Part shown: positions 26,757 through 36,168 of the stretch, in pieces
Layout of the letters: every line of letters begins with the position of its first letter
How positions within the stretch are numbered: the first letter of the stretch is position 1
Assembly (NCBI RefSeq): GCF_001541225.1
Contig: NZ_LMTS01000096.1
Span: 112,600 to 163,557 of the forward strand
Source: Variovorax sp. WDL1
GTDB taxonomy: Bacteria; Pseudomonadota; Gammaproteobacteria; Burkholderiales; Burkholderiaceae_C
Length of the DNA: 50,958 nt
Direction: 5' to 3'
Program-made: the position numbers and the translations under genes
The notes under the pieces: generated by a model
Database searches by the model: none
Seen by the model: the letters and a program-made list of their open reading frames with translations, nothing else
What the model was told of the DNA's origin: nothing

Positions 26757-28826
26757 ATGATCCTGGACCCCCTTTTCTCCCCTCGCAGCGTCGCCATCGT
26801 CGGCGCCTCGCAGAACGCCCGGAAGGTCGGCGGCATGCCGGTGCACCTGCTCGGGCAACTGGGCTACGCCGGCGCTATCTACCCGGTCAATCCCGGCGCC
26901 GCCGAGGTGCAGGGGCTGAAGGCCTTTGCCTCGGTCGCCGAGCTGCCCGAGCCGGTCGACATGGCCATCGTCGCAGTACCCGCGGGCAGCGTCGAGCCGG
27001 TGATCGAGCAATTGGTCGCACAACGGGCGCGCGCCGCCGTGGTGCTGAGTTCCGGGTTCGCCGAGATGGGAGAGCAGGGCGCTGTGGTGCAGGCCCGCAT
27101 GGCGGCCTGCGCCCGCAAGAGCGGCCTGGCGCTGCTGGGCCCCAACTGCCTGGGCGTGATGAACCTGCGGCAGAAGCTGTTCGCCACCTTCTCGCCGGCG
27201 CCGCTGGCGGGCGTGCCGCAGGTCGGCTCGGTTGCCATCGTCAGCCAGAGCGGCGCCTTCGGTGCCTACGCATATTCCCTGGCGCGAAAGAACGACCTGG
27301 GCCTGAGCCACTGGGTGACGACCGGCAACGAGGCCGCGGTGTCGGTGGCCGACGTGATCGATTGGCTGGCCGACGACGCGGACACCCAGGTCATCCTCGC
27401 GTACATCGAGGGAGCGCGCGACGGCGCGGCCCTGCAGCGCGCGCTCCTCAAGGCCCGCGCCGCCGGCAAGCCGGTGATCGTGACCAAGGTGGGCCGCACC
27501 GCGGCCGGCGCGCGCGCCGCCATGTCGCATACCGCCAGCCTGTCGGGCGAAGACGCGGTCTATCAGGCAGTGTTCGACGCCACCGGCGCCATCCGCGCGC
27601 GCACGGTGGACGAGATGTTCCGCCTGGCCCAGGCCTTTGCGCTCGGCATGCCGCCGGCCGGGCGCCGGTTGGCGATCGTCACAGTCTCGGGCGGCGTCGG
27701 CACGCTGATGGCGGACTCGGCCTCGGACGAAGGCCTTGAATTGCCGCCTCTGCCCGCCCCCGTGTGTGAGGCGCTGCGTGCGCGCATCCCCTTCTGCGCC
27801 ACCGACAACCCGGTCGACGTGACCGGCCAGGTGACGGCCGACCTGCCGGTGCTGGGCATGGCGATGCAGGGTGCGGCCACCAGCGGCGAGTACGACGCGC
27901 TGGCGATCTTTGTCGCCGCCGCGCTCGGCTCACCGGCCCTCGCGCCGCCCATTGTTCAGATGGTGCGCGAGACCCTCGCCGCGGCGCCGCAGATGCCCGT
28001 GGCGCTCTCCGGCATCGCAGACGATCAAACGCGGCGCGCCCTGCTGGATGCCGGCTGCCTGGTCTACGAGGAGCCTACCCACGCAGTGGAGGTGTTGGCC
28101 GCCAAGGCGCGCTGGGCGGCGCACCGCGCCGAAGAAGTCGCGGTGCCAGCGCCGCTGGCTCAGCCGCCTGCGGTGCTCAACGAAGTCGAGGCCCTGGCCT
28201 TCCTGTCCCGGCACGGCGTGCCGCCCGCGCCGCATCGCCTGGCGCATTCGGCCGAGGAAGCGGTGAGCGCCTGGAAGGCGCTGGGCGGCCAGGCGGTGCT
28301 GAAGATCGTCTCGGCCGACCTGCTGCACAAGAGCGACGTCGGCGGCGTGCGCGTCGGCTTGCGTAGCGAGCAGGAGGTCCGCGAGGCCCACGACGCGATC
28401 GTCGCCTCGGTCACCCGCCTCGCTCCGCGGGCACGGCGCCAGGGCCTGCTGGTCGCGCGCAAGCTCGATCCGCTGGCCGAGGTGATGCTGGGCGCGCGCC
28501 ACGACCCGGTGTTCGGCACGGTGATCGTGCTCGGCCTGGGCGGCGTGGCGGTCGAGCTGCATGCGCGCACCGCCGTGCTCACCGCGCCGACGAGCGCAGC
28601 GCGCGTGCACGCCTGCCTCGCGGGTCTGGGCATCCTGAAGCTGCTGGGCGGCTGGCGCGGCCGGCCCGCAGTGGACGCGCAGCCGCTGGTGGACACGGTG
28701 CTGCGCTTCGCCGACATCGCGGCCGCGCTCGGCCCGCGCCTGGGCACGCTGGAAATCAACCCGCTAATCGTGACGGCCGAGGGCGTGGCCGCGGCCGATG
28801 CAGTGGTGAGCTTCGTGCCCGCCTGA
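26757..28826 (+). CDS. NDP-forming acyl-CoA synthetase (fused alpha-beta, Acs/Pat-like)
   Basis: 689 residues from ATG 26757, with TGGAGA upstream; the frame is open far upstream but that part overlaps the IclR gene in another frame. The N-terminal CoA-binding domain has SPRSVAIVGASQN. The succinyl-CoA ligase-like domains carry IVSQSGAFGAYAYSLARK and the phospho-histidine segment MSHTASLSGED. From about residue 470 an ATP-grasp domain follows (LKIVSADLLHKSDVGGVRVG). Family knowledge: these enzymes make or use acyl-CoA with ATP/ADP through a phosphohistidine; lineages differ in substrate. There is no acetyltransferase domain. Likely role: activating or releasing the acid product of this operon. 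Confidence 0.88.
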   Translation: MILDPLFSPRSVAIVGASQNARKVGGMPVHLLGQLGYAGAIYPVNPGAAEVQGLKAFASVAELPEPVDMAIVAVPAGSVEPVIEQLVAQRARAAVVLSSGFAEMGEQGAVVQARMAACARKSGLALLGPNCLGVMNLRQKLFATFSPAPLAGVPQVGSVAIVSQSGAFGAYAYSLARKNDLGLSHWVTTGNEAAVSVADVIDWLADDADTQVILAYIEGARDGAALQRALLKARAAGKPVIVTKVGRTAAGARAAMSHTASLSGEDAVYQAVFDATGAIRARTVDEMFRLAQAFALGMPPAGRRLAIVTVSGGVGTLMADSASDEGLELPPLPAPVCEALRARIPFCATDNPVDVTGQVTADLPVLGMAMQGAATSGEYDALAIFVAAALGSPALAPPIVQMVRETLAAAPQMPVALSGIADDQTRRALLDAGCLVYEEPTHAVEVLAAKARWAAHRAEEVAVPAPLAQPPAVLNEVEALAFLSRHGVPPAPHRLAHSAEEAVSAWKALGGQAVLKIVSADLLHKSDVGGVRVGLRSEQEVREAHDAIVASVTRLAPRARRQGLLVARKLDPLAEVMLGARHDPVFGTVIVLGLGGVAVELHARTAVLTAPTSAARVHACLAGLGILKLLGGWRGRPAVDAQPLVDTVLRFADIAAALGPRLGTLEINPLIVTAEGVAAADAVVSFVPA

Positions 28827-28857
28827 GCCCCAAACCCGAACACAAAGGAGACAAGTG

Positions 28858-29847
28858 ATGAATGCACTTCCGAATGGCGCGCGGCGCCGCGCCCTGCTGG
28901 CCTGCGCCACCGCCTTGGCCGCGGCGCCCTGGTCGACGGCGCTGGCCGCAGGCCCCGAGGGCAAGCCGATCCGCCTGGTGGTGCCCTTCCCGGCCGGCGG
29001 CGGAACCGACGTGATGGGCCGTCTGCTGGCGCAGACGCTGGGAAGTGAATTGAACTCCACGGTGATCGTCGACAACGTGCCCGGCGCCACCGGCACGATC
29101 GGCAGCGCCCAGGTGGCGCGCAGCGCACCCGATGGCCACACGCTGCTGCTCGGCATCAGCGCCACCCACGCCATCGCGCCGGCCCTGTTCAAGGACCTGA
29201 AGTACCGCCCCGAGCAGGACTTCACCGCCATCGCGCGCATCGCGCATGGCGGCAACGTGCTGGTCGCCAACCCCCGATATCCCGCCAACTCGGCGCCCGA
29301 GATGGTGGCGCTGGTCAAGCGCTCGGGCGAGCCGCTGATGTACGGCTCTTGGGGCAACGGCTCGGGCGGGCATCTGGCCGGCGAGAGCGTGCGCATCGCC
29401 ACCGGCATCAAGATGGAACACGTGCCGTACAAGGGCGTCGCGTCGCTGCTGCAGGACCTCGTGGGCGGCCAGGTCCAGGTGGCGATGGCCGACGTGGCGG
29501 GCGCCCTGCCGCTGCTGCGCGCCGGCAAGATCAAGGCGCTGGCAGTGACAGGGCGCAAGCGCTCCTCGGCGCTGCCGCAGGTGCCCACGCTGGCCGAAGG
29601 CGGCATCGCCTTCGACACGGAGAGCTGGTTCGCGCTGTTCGCCCCGGCACGCCTGCCCGAGGCCGAAGTCCAGAAGCTGTCGCAAGCCACTGCGCACGCG
29701 CTGCAGCGGCCTGAAGTGGTCGAGAAGATCAACAGCCTGGGCATGGAAGCCGACCCGGTGTCGCGCGCGGACTTCGCCAAGCAATGGCACGCCGACATCG
29801 CGACCTGGGCTCGCATCGCCAAGCTGAGCAATGTGAAGATGGATTGA
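28858..29847 (+). CDS. Bug-family (TctC-like) solute-binding protein
   Basis: 329 residues from ATG 28858, 7 nt after AAGGAG. Signal peptide residues 1-30 (LAAAPWSTALAAG). PIRLVVPFPAGGGTDVMGRL is the typical Bug opening, followed by IVDNVPGATGTIGSAQVA and YGSWGNGSGGHLAGE. Family knowledge: Bug proteins bind carboxylates or related small polar compounds in the periplasm; most lack a neighbouring TctAB permease, as here. It lies 31 bp after the synthetase gene. Confidence 0.93.
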   Translation: MNALPNGARRRALLACATALAAAPWSTALAAGPEGKPIRLVVPFPAGGGTDVMGRLLAQTLGSELNSTVIVDNVPGATGTIGSAQVARSAPDGHTLLLGISATHAIAPALFKDLKYRPEQDFTAIARIAHGGNVLVANPRYPANSAPEMVALVKRSGEPLMYGSWGNGSGGHLAGESVRIATGIKMEHVPYKGVASLLQDLVGGQVQVAMADVAGALPLLRAGKIKALAVTGRKRSSALPQVPTLAEGGIAFDTESWFALFAPARLPEAEVQKLSQATAHALQRPEVVEKINSLGMEADPVSRADFAKQWHADIATWARIAKLSNVKMD

Positions 29848-29879
29848 CGGCACCACCAACCTACCGAGACCTTCCGGAC

Positions 29880-31199
29880 ATGAACTCGACCTCTGCTTTC
29901 CTGAGCACCGTGCACGCGTCGCCGCAGGCCGCCTGGATCGCCCACGCCGCGGTGCCGGCCGTGGTGGCGGGCTATCCGCTGCTCGAATCGGTGCGCACCT
30001 GCCACGTGCAGACGGCACCGGGCGCGCCGGCCTTCGGCCGCGCGCCTTTCAACACCTTCGGCCACAGCCGCGAGCGCTGGACCGACCGCGACCGGGACAT
30101 TGTCACGCCGGCCAACGACCTGCTCTACAGCAATGCGTGGGTCGACCTGCGGCAGGGGCCGGTGTTCATCACGGCACCGGCGCAGGCGGGGCGCTACTTC
30201 GTACTCGAGCTGCTCGACGCCTACACCAACAACTTCCACAACATCGGCACGCGCAACGTGCCGCAGGCGGGTGGGCGCTTCGCGCTGCTCGGGCCGGATG
30301 CCGGCGCCGATGCAGGTGCCGCGCTCCCGCACGACGTGCAGGTGGTGCGCTGCCCGACGGCGCTGGTCTGGGTGCTGGGCCGCGTGCTGGTCGATGGCGA
30401 TGCCGACGTCGAGGCTGCCCGCGAATTCCAGGCCGGCTTCTCCATCGAGGGCCCACCCGCGGCCGAGCCGCCGGCGAGCGTGGCGCGCTGGCAGCAGGGC
30501 GGCGACCCGGCGCTGGATTTCTTTGCCAACCTGGCGCGCGCGCTGCACGACTTTCCGCCGCCGGCGTCGCAGCGCGGCGTGTTCGACGTGCTGCGCGCCG
30601 CGCACGTGCCGCTGCCCGCCGACGGCATGCTGGCCGAGCTGCGGCCCACAACGCTGGAAGGGCTTCGCTCCGCCTACGACAGTGGGATGCGCATGATCGA
30701 AGGAACCACGCGCGCTGCTTCCAAGGCACCCTGGCGCTACTCCACGCGCCTGGGCCGCTATGGGGACGACCTGATGCTGCGCGCCGCCACCGCCTGGAAG
30801 GGGCTCGGCGCGCTGGCGGGCGACGAGGCCATCTATGCCACCACCGACTACGACGATCAGGGTGAGCTGCTCGACGGCTCGCGCCTGTACCGGCTGCACT
30901 TCGAGGACGGCGGCCGCGTGCCGGCCGCTGCCTTCTGGTCGGTCACCCTGTACGGCCAGGACCGCTACCTGTCGCCGAACCCGATCGGGCGTTACGCCCT
31001 CGGCAACCGCAGCCCACTGGAGCGCAACCCGGACGGCGGCCTGACGCTGTACGTGTCGCGCGAGCGACCGCCCGGCCCGCAGCAGAACTGGCTGCCCGCG
31101 CCGGCCGGCGGCTTCTACCTGATCCTGCGGCTCTACCACCCGCAGCAGGCCTTCCTGAATGGCAGCTACCGCCTCCCCCCCCTGGAGCGCGTCGCATGA
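29880..31199 (+). CDS. DUF1254/DUF1214 protein, copy A
   Basis: 439 residues from ATG 29880. The DUF1254 part shows RDIVTPANDLLYSNAWVDLR and YFVLELLDAYTNNFHNIG; the C-terminal DUF1214 part shows FWSVTLYGQDRYL, NPIGRYALGNRS and NWLPAPAGGFYLILRLYHP. There is no obvious signal peptide, unlike many family members. The biochemical function of the family is unknown to me; members often lie near catabolic genes. Its stop overlaps the start of the next, related gene by 4 bp. Confidence 0.88.
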   Translation: MNSTSAFLSTVHASPQAAWIAHAAVPAVVAGYPLLESVRTCHVQTAPGAPAFGRAPFNTFGHSRERWTDRDRDIVTPANDLLYSNAWVDLRQGPVFITAPAQAGRYFVLELLDAYTNNFHNIGTRNVPQAGGRFALLGPDAGADAGAALPHDVQVVRCPTALVWVLGRVLVDGDADVEAAREFQAGFSIEGPPAAEPPASVARWQQGGDPALDFFANLARALHDFPPPASQRGVFDVLRAAHVPLPADGMLAELRPTTLEGLRSAYDSGMRMIEGTTRAASKAPWRYSTRLGRYGDDLMLRAATAWKGLGALAGDEAIYATTDYDDQGELLDGSRLYRLHFEDGGRVPAAAFWSVTLYGQDRYLSPNPIGRYALGNRSPLERNPDGGLTLYVSRERPPGPQQNWLPAPAGGFYLILRLYHPQQAFLNGSYRLPPLERVA

Positions 31200-32542
31200 G
31201 CCCCCGCCCGGTCGTTCCGAAGGCGGCTCCTACCGCAGCCGCAGGCGAAGGTACTCCAATAGGCACCGAAGAAATTTCACAAGCGGCTCGCGACGCCGTG
31301 ATCCACACCCTGCCGCTGTTCGAGATGGCGCGCATGCGCGCCGCCACCTCGCCGCGCAAGCACCCCGTGCACGGCTTCGCGGCCAGCGAGCCGACCTCGA
31401 CCCTGCGCTGGGTCAACCTGTTCACCCACACGCGGCGCCTGCTCACGCCCAATGACCGCGAAGTGGTGACGCCCAACAACGACACGCTCTACACCAACGC
31501 CTGGCTCGACCTCTCCGACGGCCCGCTGGTCATCGAGGTGCCCGACATGGGTGAGCGCTACTGGACGTTGGGCTTCCTCGACATGTGGACCAATCCTTTC
31601 GCCTACGCCGGGCGGCGCACCACCGGCAACCGGGCACAGCGACTCTTCGTCCACGGGCCCAGATGGCGCGGCGAGGTGCCCGCGGGCCTGGTCGGGATCG
31701 CGGCGCCCGGTGCGGACCTCTGGATCATCGGCCGCATCCTGGTCGATCCCGATGAAGCCGACATTGCAAGCGTCGGGGCCCTGCAGCAGCAGTTCGCGAT
31801 TCTGCGCGCGAGCGATCTCGAACCGGCCGCGCGCATCGTCGACACGGTGATGAACGGACGCAAGACCGACACGCCGGACGCCGACGAATACGCGGCCATC
31901 GTTGACGCGGCCTGGGCGCGCAATCCGGCCGCAGAGGATGACACTGCGGCGCGCGCAGACTGGCATCGGACGAAGGCTGAAGGTGTTGCGGCCCTGCAGG
32001 CGGCGCTGGTGCAGGTGTGCAGTTCGCTTCGCCACGAGGCGCAGGCCTCGCAGGTGGGCGGCGGCTGGAGCATCCCGGTCACCGTCCGCAATGGCTACGG
32101 CACGCAGACCCTGCTGCGGGCGCGCGTCGCGCGCAACCTCATCGGCGCACTGGGGATCGAAGAGGCCATGTACCCGGTGGCCGAGGTCGATGCGGAGGGA
32201 CTGCCGCTGGACGGGCGGCATGCCTACGAGCTGTACTTCCCGCCCGGCGCGGCGCCGCAGGTCGATGCCTTCTGGTCGCTGACGATGTACCGCAAGTCCA
32301 CCTGCCTGCTGGTTGACAACCCGATCGACCGCTACTCCATCGGCGACCGCACGCCCGGCCTGCGCTACGAGGCGGATGGCGGGTTGCGCATCGCGATCCA
32401 GGTCGATGCGCCCAGCGACCCCGGGGCCAACTGGCTGCCCGCGCCGCGCGAGCCCTTCTACCTGACGCTGCGCTTGTACCAGCCGCGCCGGGCGCACCTC
32501 GAATTCAGCTTCACCTATCCGCCGCTTAGGCGGCTGGACTGA
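31196..32542 (+). CDS. DUF1254/DUF1214 protein, copy B
   Basis: 448 residues. The ATG lies in the ATGA that ends copy A, so the two are probably translated together. It repeats the same blocks: REVVTPNNDTLYTNAWLDL, YWTLGFLDMWTNPFAYAG, FWSLTMYRKSTCLLVDNPID and NWLPAPREPFYLTLRLYQP. It diverges from copy A in the middle third. There is no signal peptide. A paralogous pair of this sort may form a hetero-oligomer (inference). Confidence 0.88.
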   Translation: MSPRPVVPKAAPTAAAGEGTPIGTEEISQAARDAVIHTLPLFEMARMRAATSPRKHPVHGFAASEPTSTLRWVNLFTHTRRLLTPNDREVVTPNNDTLYTNAWLDLSDGPLVIEVPDMGERYWTLGFLDMWTNPFAYAGRRTTGNRAQRLFVHGPRWRGEVPAGLVGIAAPGADLWIIGRILVDPDEADIASVGALQQQFAILRASDLEPAARIVDTVMNGRKTDTPDADEYAAIVDAAWARNPAAEDDTAARADWHRTKAEGVAALQAALVQVCSSLRHEAQASQVGGGWSIPVTVRNGYGTQTLLRARVARNLIGALGIEEAMYPVAEVDAEGLPLDGRHAYELYFPPGAAPQVDAFWSLTMYRKSTCLLVDNPIDRYSIGDRTPGLRYEADGGLRIAIQVDAPSDPGANWLPAPREPFYLTLRLYQPRRAHLEFSFTYPPLRRLD

Positions 32543-32577
32543 ATCCACGCAAGACTCGAACAACGGAGACATGACGA

Positions 32578-33567
32578 ATGACGACCCGAAGAAACTTCAT
32601 CGCGCAGGCAGCCGCCCTGTCCTGCGCCTTCACCTGGGGCGGCAGCGCGCAGGCGCAGGTGGCGGGCGCCTGGCCCGAGAAGCCCGTGCGGCTGATCTCG
32701 CCATACGGCGCGGGCGGCTCCAACGACATCTCGGCACGCATCCTCGCCGAGCAGCTGGGCAAGCGCCTGGGGCAGCAGTTCATCGTGGAGAACAAGCCTG
32801 GCGCGGCCACGCGCCTGGGCAACGAGCAGGTGGCGCGCGCCGCGGCCGACGGGTACACGGTGCTGTACGCCGCGGCGCCCTATGCCACGGTTGAGAGCCT
32901 GTACGGCAAGCTGAGCTACGACCCGCGCAAGGACCTGCGCGCGGTGAGCCTGGCCGTGACAGCGCCGGTCTTCCTGATCGTCAACGCCAACTCGCCCTTC
33001 AAGACCGTGGACGAGCTGGTCGCGCACGGCAAGGCCGACAAGGAGCGCGGCCTGACCTTCGCGTCGCCCGGCAGTGGCTCGGGGCCGCATCTTGCAGCCG
33101 AGCTGTTCTTCAAGGAAGCGGGCGTCAAGGGACTGAACGTGCATTTCCGCGGCGACGCCACCGCCTACACCGAGCTGCTGGCCGGCCGGGTGGATGCGAC
33201 GATGACCGCGATCACTTCGGCGCTGCCGCACATCCAGTCCGGCAAGCTGCGCGTGCTCGGCGTCGCCACCGAGCAGCGCTCGCCGGTCTACCAGGCAGCA
33301 CCGACGCTGGCCGAACAGGGCTATCCGAACGTGATCGGCTACGGCTGGTTCGGCCTCATGGTGCCCGCGGCGACGCCGCAGCCCATCGTCGACCGCCTGG
33401 CGGCCGAGGCCAAAGCCGTGCTCGCCGACGCCGCGATGAAGCAAAAGCTGGCCGGGCTGGGGCTGCAGGCCGTGGGCAGCAGCCCGGCCGAGTTCGCGGC
33501 CTTCGTGGACAAGGAGATGGTCCGCTGGAACCAGATCATCAAGCAGGCGGGGATCAAGGGCGAATAG
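32578..33567 (+). CDS. Bug-family (TctC-like) solute-binding protein, second copy
   Basis: 329 residues. Of two nearby ATGs (32571, 32578), the second is in frame and 9 nt from GGAG. A twin-arginine-like leader, TTRRNFIAQAAALSCAF, ends at SAQAQ. Typical Bug blocks are PVRLISPYGAGGSNDISAR, FIVENKPGAATRLGNEQVA and FASPGSGSGPHLAAEL. It is clearly different from the copy at 28858, so the operon may see two ligands or two forms of one. It closes the operon before a strong hairpin. Confidence 0.93.
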   Translation: MTTRRNFIAQAAALSCAFTWGGSAQAQVAGAWPEKPVRLISPYGAGGSNDISARILAEQLGKRLGQQFIVENKPGAATRLGNEQVARAAADGYTVLYAAAPYATVESLYGKLSYDPRKDLRAVSLAVTAPVFLIVNANSPFKTVDELVAHGKADKERGLTFASPGSGSGPHLAAELFFKEAGVKGLNVHFRGDATAYTELLAGRVDATMTAITSALPHIQSGKLRVLGVATEQRSPVYQAAPTLAEQGYPNVIGYGWFGLMVPAATPQPIVDRLAAEAKAVLADAAMKQKLAGLGLQAVGSSPAEFAAFVDKEMVRWNQIIKQAGIKGE

Positions 33568-33571
33568 CCCT

Positions 33572-33597
33572 CGGGCGCTATTAGCCAATAGCGCCCG
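33572..33597. terminator. Strong hairpin between convergent operon end and glmS
   Basis: A perfect 11-bp stem, CGGGCGCTATT (33572-33582) and AATAGCGCCCG (33587-33597), with an AGCC loop. It starts 5 bp after the stop of the Bug gene and 43 bp from the glmS stop, so it can end transcription from both sides. The trailing sequence CTCATTAGT is not T-rich. Confidence 0.75.
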
Positions 33598-33639
33598 CTC
33601 ATTAGTAGCTCGCGCCCGCGCGCCTGCGACTTTGCGCCG

Positions 33640-35520
33640 CTACTCCACCGTCACACTCTTCGCCAGGTTGCGCGGCTTGTCCACGTCCGTCCCCCTCGCA
33701 CACGCCGTGTGATACGCCAGCAACTGCAGCGGCACCACGTGCAGCATCGGCGACAGCGCTCCGTAATGCTCGGGCATGCGGATCACATGCAGGTCCTCGC
33801 CGCGCTCGATGTGCGTGTCGCCGTCGGCCAGCACGTAGAGCACGCCGCCGCGCGCACGCACCTCCTGAAGGTTGCTCTTGAGCTTTTCCAGTAGCGCATC
33901 GTTGGGCGCCACGGCCACCACCGGCATCTCGCTCGTGACCAGGGCGAGCGGGCCATGCTTGAGCTCGCCGGCGGCATAGGCCTCCGCGTGGATGTAGGTG
34001 ACTTCCTTGAGCTTGAGCGCGCCCTCGAGCGCGATCGGGTAGTGCAGGCCGCGGCCCAGGAAGAGCGCGTTCTCCTTGCGCGCGAAGTCCTCGGCCCAGC
34101 TGATGATCTGCGGCTCCAGCGCAAGCACGGACTGCAGCGCGACCGGCAGGTGCCGCATCTCCTTCAGGTAGCGCGCCTCGTCCGCTTCGCTCAGGCGCTC
34201 CTTGGCCTGCGCCAGGGCCAGCGTGAGCAGGAACAGGCCCGCGAGCTGCGTGGTGAAGGCCTTGGTGGAAGCTACGCCGATCTCGACGCCGGCGCGCGTG
34301 ATGTAGGCCAGCTTGCATTCGCGCACCATCGCACTGGTCGCGACGTTGCAGATAGTCAGCGTGTGCGCCATGCCCAGCGAGCGCGCATGCTTCAACGCGG
34401 CCAGCGTGTCGGCTGTTTCGCCCGACTGGCTGATGGTCACGACCAGGGTCCTGGGATCGGGGACGGAGTCGCGGTAGCGGTACTCGCTCGCGATCTCGAC
34501 CTGGGTCGGGATCTTCGCGATGCTCTCGAGCCAGTACTTGGCGGTGCAGCCGCTGTAGTAGCTGGTGCCGCAGGCCAGGATGAGCACCTTGTCGATCTCC
34601 TTGAAGACGCGCCAGGCGGCGGCGCCCGGCGCGCCGTCCTGGCCCACGCCGTCGAACAGCTCGGGCACGATGCCCTCGATGCCCTCCAGCGTGTCGGCGA
34701 TGGCGCGGGGCTGCTCGAAGATCTCCTTCTGCATGTAGTGGCGGTACGGGCCCAACTCGGCGGCGCCGCTGTGGGCGAGCACGGTGCGCACCGGGCGCGT
34801 AACCGGCTTGTGGGCGCGATCGGCGATCCAGTAGCGGCCCGGCTGGATGTCGACCAGGTCGCCCTCTTCGAGGTAGACGATCTGGTCGGTCACGCCGGCC
34901 AGCGCCATCGCATCGCTGGCGAGGAAGTTCTCGCCGCCCTCCTGCCCCACGCCGAGGATCAGCGGCGAGCCGGCGCGCGCGCCCACGACGCGGTGCGGCT
35001 CGTCGCGGCAGATCGCCGCGATCGCGTAGGCACCCTGCAGTTGCAGCACACTGGCCTTCAGCGCCTCGAACAGGTCACCGTCGTAATGGCTGTCGATCAG
35101 GTGGGCGATGACCTCGGTGTCGGTCTGGCTCGCGAACACATAGCCCTTGGCCTGCAGCTTCGCGCGCAGCGCCTCGTGGTTCTCGATGATGCCGTTGTGC
35201 ACCAGTGCCACGCGACCAGGGCGGGCCCCATCCGCGCCCACCCCCGGGCCGTGGCTGAAATGCGGATGCGCGTTGTGCACGGCCGGCGCGCCGTGCGTGG
35301 CCCAGCGCGTGTGGGCGATGCCCGTGCTGCCTTCGATGCGATCGTCGCGCACCTGCGCCAGCAGGTCGGCCACGCGGGCGGTGGTACGGGCACGCCCCAG
35401 GCCGCCTGAATGCACGGCCACGCCGCAGGAGTCGTAGCCGCGGTATTCGAGGCGCTGCAGCCCCTGGACAAGGATGGGGACGATGTTGCGGCCGGAGACG
35501 GCGCCGACGATGCCACACAT
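33640..35520 (-). CDS. glmS: Glutamine--fructose-6-phosphate aminotransferase
   Basis: 626 residues. MCGIVGAVS starts with the catalytic N-terminal Cys (after Met removal) of the glutaminase domain; [11 protein letters not shown] and TRWATHGAP follow. Two SIS domains contain [25 protein letters not shown] and [14 protein letters not shown]; the protein ends in the usual AKSVTVE. It makes glucosamine 6-phosphate for peptidoglycan and LPS. AGGAG precedes ATG 35520. It is divergent from an Lrp-type regulator; glmU is the next minus-strand gene, beyond it. Confidence 0.98.
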   Translation of the reverse strand: MCGIVGAVSGRNIVPILVQGLQRLEYRGYDSCGVAVHSGGLGRARTTARVADLLAQVRDDRIEGSTGIAHTRWATHGAPAVHNAHPHFSHGPGVGADGARPGRVALVHNGIIENHEALRAKLQAKGYVFASQTDTEVIAHLIDSHYDGDLFEALKASVLQLQGAYAIAAICRDEPHRVVGARAGSPLILGVGQEGGENFLASDAMALAGVTDQIVYLEEGDLVDIQPGRYWIADRAHKPVTRPVRTVLAHSGAAELGPYRHYMQKEIFEQPRAIADTLEGIEGIVPELFDGVGQDGAPGAAAWRVFKEIDKVLILACGTSYYSGCTAKYWLESIAKIPTQVEIASEYRYRDSVPDPRTLVVTISQSGETADTLAALKHARSLGMAHTLTICNVATSAMVRECKLAYITRAGVEIGVASTKAFTTQLAGLFLLTLALAQAKERLSEADEARYLKEMRHLPVALQSVLALEPQIISWAEDFARKENALFLGRGLHYPIALEGALKLKEVTYIHAEAYAAGELKHGPLALVTSEMPVVAVAPNDALLEKLKSNLQEVRARGGVLYVLADGDTHIERGEDLHVIRMPEHYGALSPMLHVVPLQLLAYHTACARGTDVDKPRNLAKSVTVE

Positions 35521-35565
35521 GGAGAGCTCCTGCGATTGAAGTTCGAGGATGGTAGTCAGGGCGAC

Positions 35566-35642
35566 TTGAAATTTCTCATCAAAATAGCCAAAAAGCGAGA
35601 CTCAGGATTTCGCCATCTTGGGCGTTTGACAGAAAATTTCAA
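35566..35642. promoter_or_regulatory. Inverted AT-rich pair between glmS and the Lrp-type gene
   Basis: TTGAAATTT (35566-35574) recurs as its exact reverse complement AAATTTCAA (35634-35642). Between them is an A/T-rich stretch unusual for this genome. Lrp/AsnC proteins bind spaced AT-rich dyads, so this is a candidate operator for the adjacent regulator, possibly affecting glmS as well. Confidence 0.45.
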
Positions 35643-35649
35643 TAAACTG

Positions 35650-36168
35650 ATGCAGATGAAATCTATCACCCTGGACTCGGTGGACTGGCAGCTGCTCGAA
35701 GCGCTCCAGCAGGACTCGTCGCAGAGCAACCTGTCGCTTGCCGAGCGCTTCGGCCTCTCCGCCGCAACCTGCCTGCGGCGCGTGCGCCGGCTGCGCGAGT
35801 CGGGCTGGATCGTGCGGGAAGCCGCCGTTCTCGACCCCGCGCGGGTGGGTGCCCTGCTCACGGCGGTGATCGAGGTCTCGCTGGACCGCCAGGACGCCGC
35901 CGCGCTGGAGGCCTTCGAGGTGCGGGTGGTTGCCGACCGCGCGGTGCAGCAGTGCTACCGCGTCTCGCCCGGCCCGGACTTCGTGCTGATCGCCACCGTG
36001 CGCGATATGCCGGGCTACCAGGCGCTCGCGCAGCGGCTGTTCACCACCGATGCCAGCGTGCGTAACGTGAAGGCCTTCTTCAGCGTCAAGTGCGCGAAGT
36101 TCGATCCGCGCGTACCGCTGCCTACGCCTTCGGCGCTTTCTGTGGCCGCTTCCAGTTCGCGAAGCTGA
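35650..36168 (+). CDS. Lrp/AsnC-family transcriptional regulator
   Basis: 172 residues from ATG 35650; ATG 35656 is equally possible and no good ribosome site is seen. The N-terminal helix-turn-helix is LDSVDWQLLEAL, NLSLAERFGLSAATCLRRVRR. The C-terminal RAM domain contains VRVVADRAVQQCYRVSPGPDF. It is divergent from glmS. Its last 47 bp overlap the 3' end of glmU on the other strand, so the two transcripts are complementary there. Its effector may be an amino acid, but this cannot be read from sequence. Confidence 0.9.
   Translation: MQMKSITLDSVDWQLLEALQQDSSQSNLSLAERFGLSAATCLRRVRRLRESGWIVREAAVLDPARVGALLTAVIEVSLDRQDAAALEAFEVRVVADRAVQQCYRVSPGPDFVLIATVRDMPGYQALAQRLFTTDASVRNVKAFFSVKCAKFDPRVPLPTPSALSVAASSSRS

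Noticed and set aside
28764..31139. Long minus-strand open frame opposite the Bug and DUF1254 genes
   Set aside because: The plus-strand proteins have clear family motifs; the antisense translation is rich in Arg/Ala/Gly runs and has no recognisable domain.
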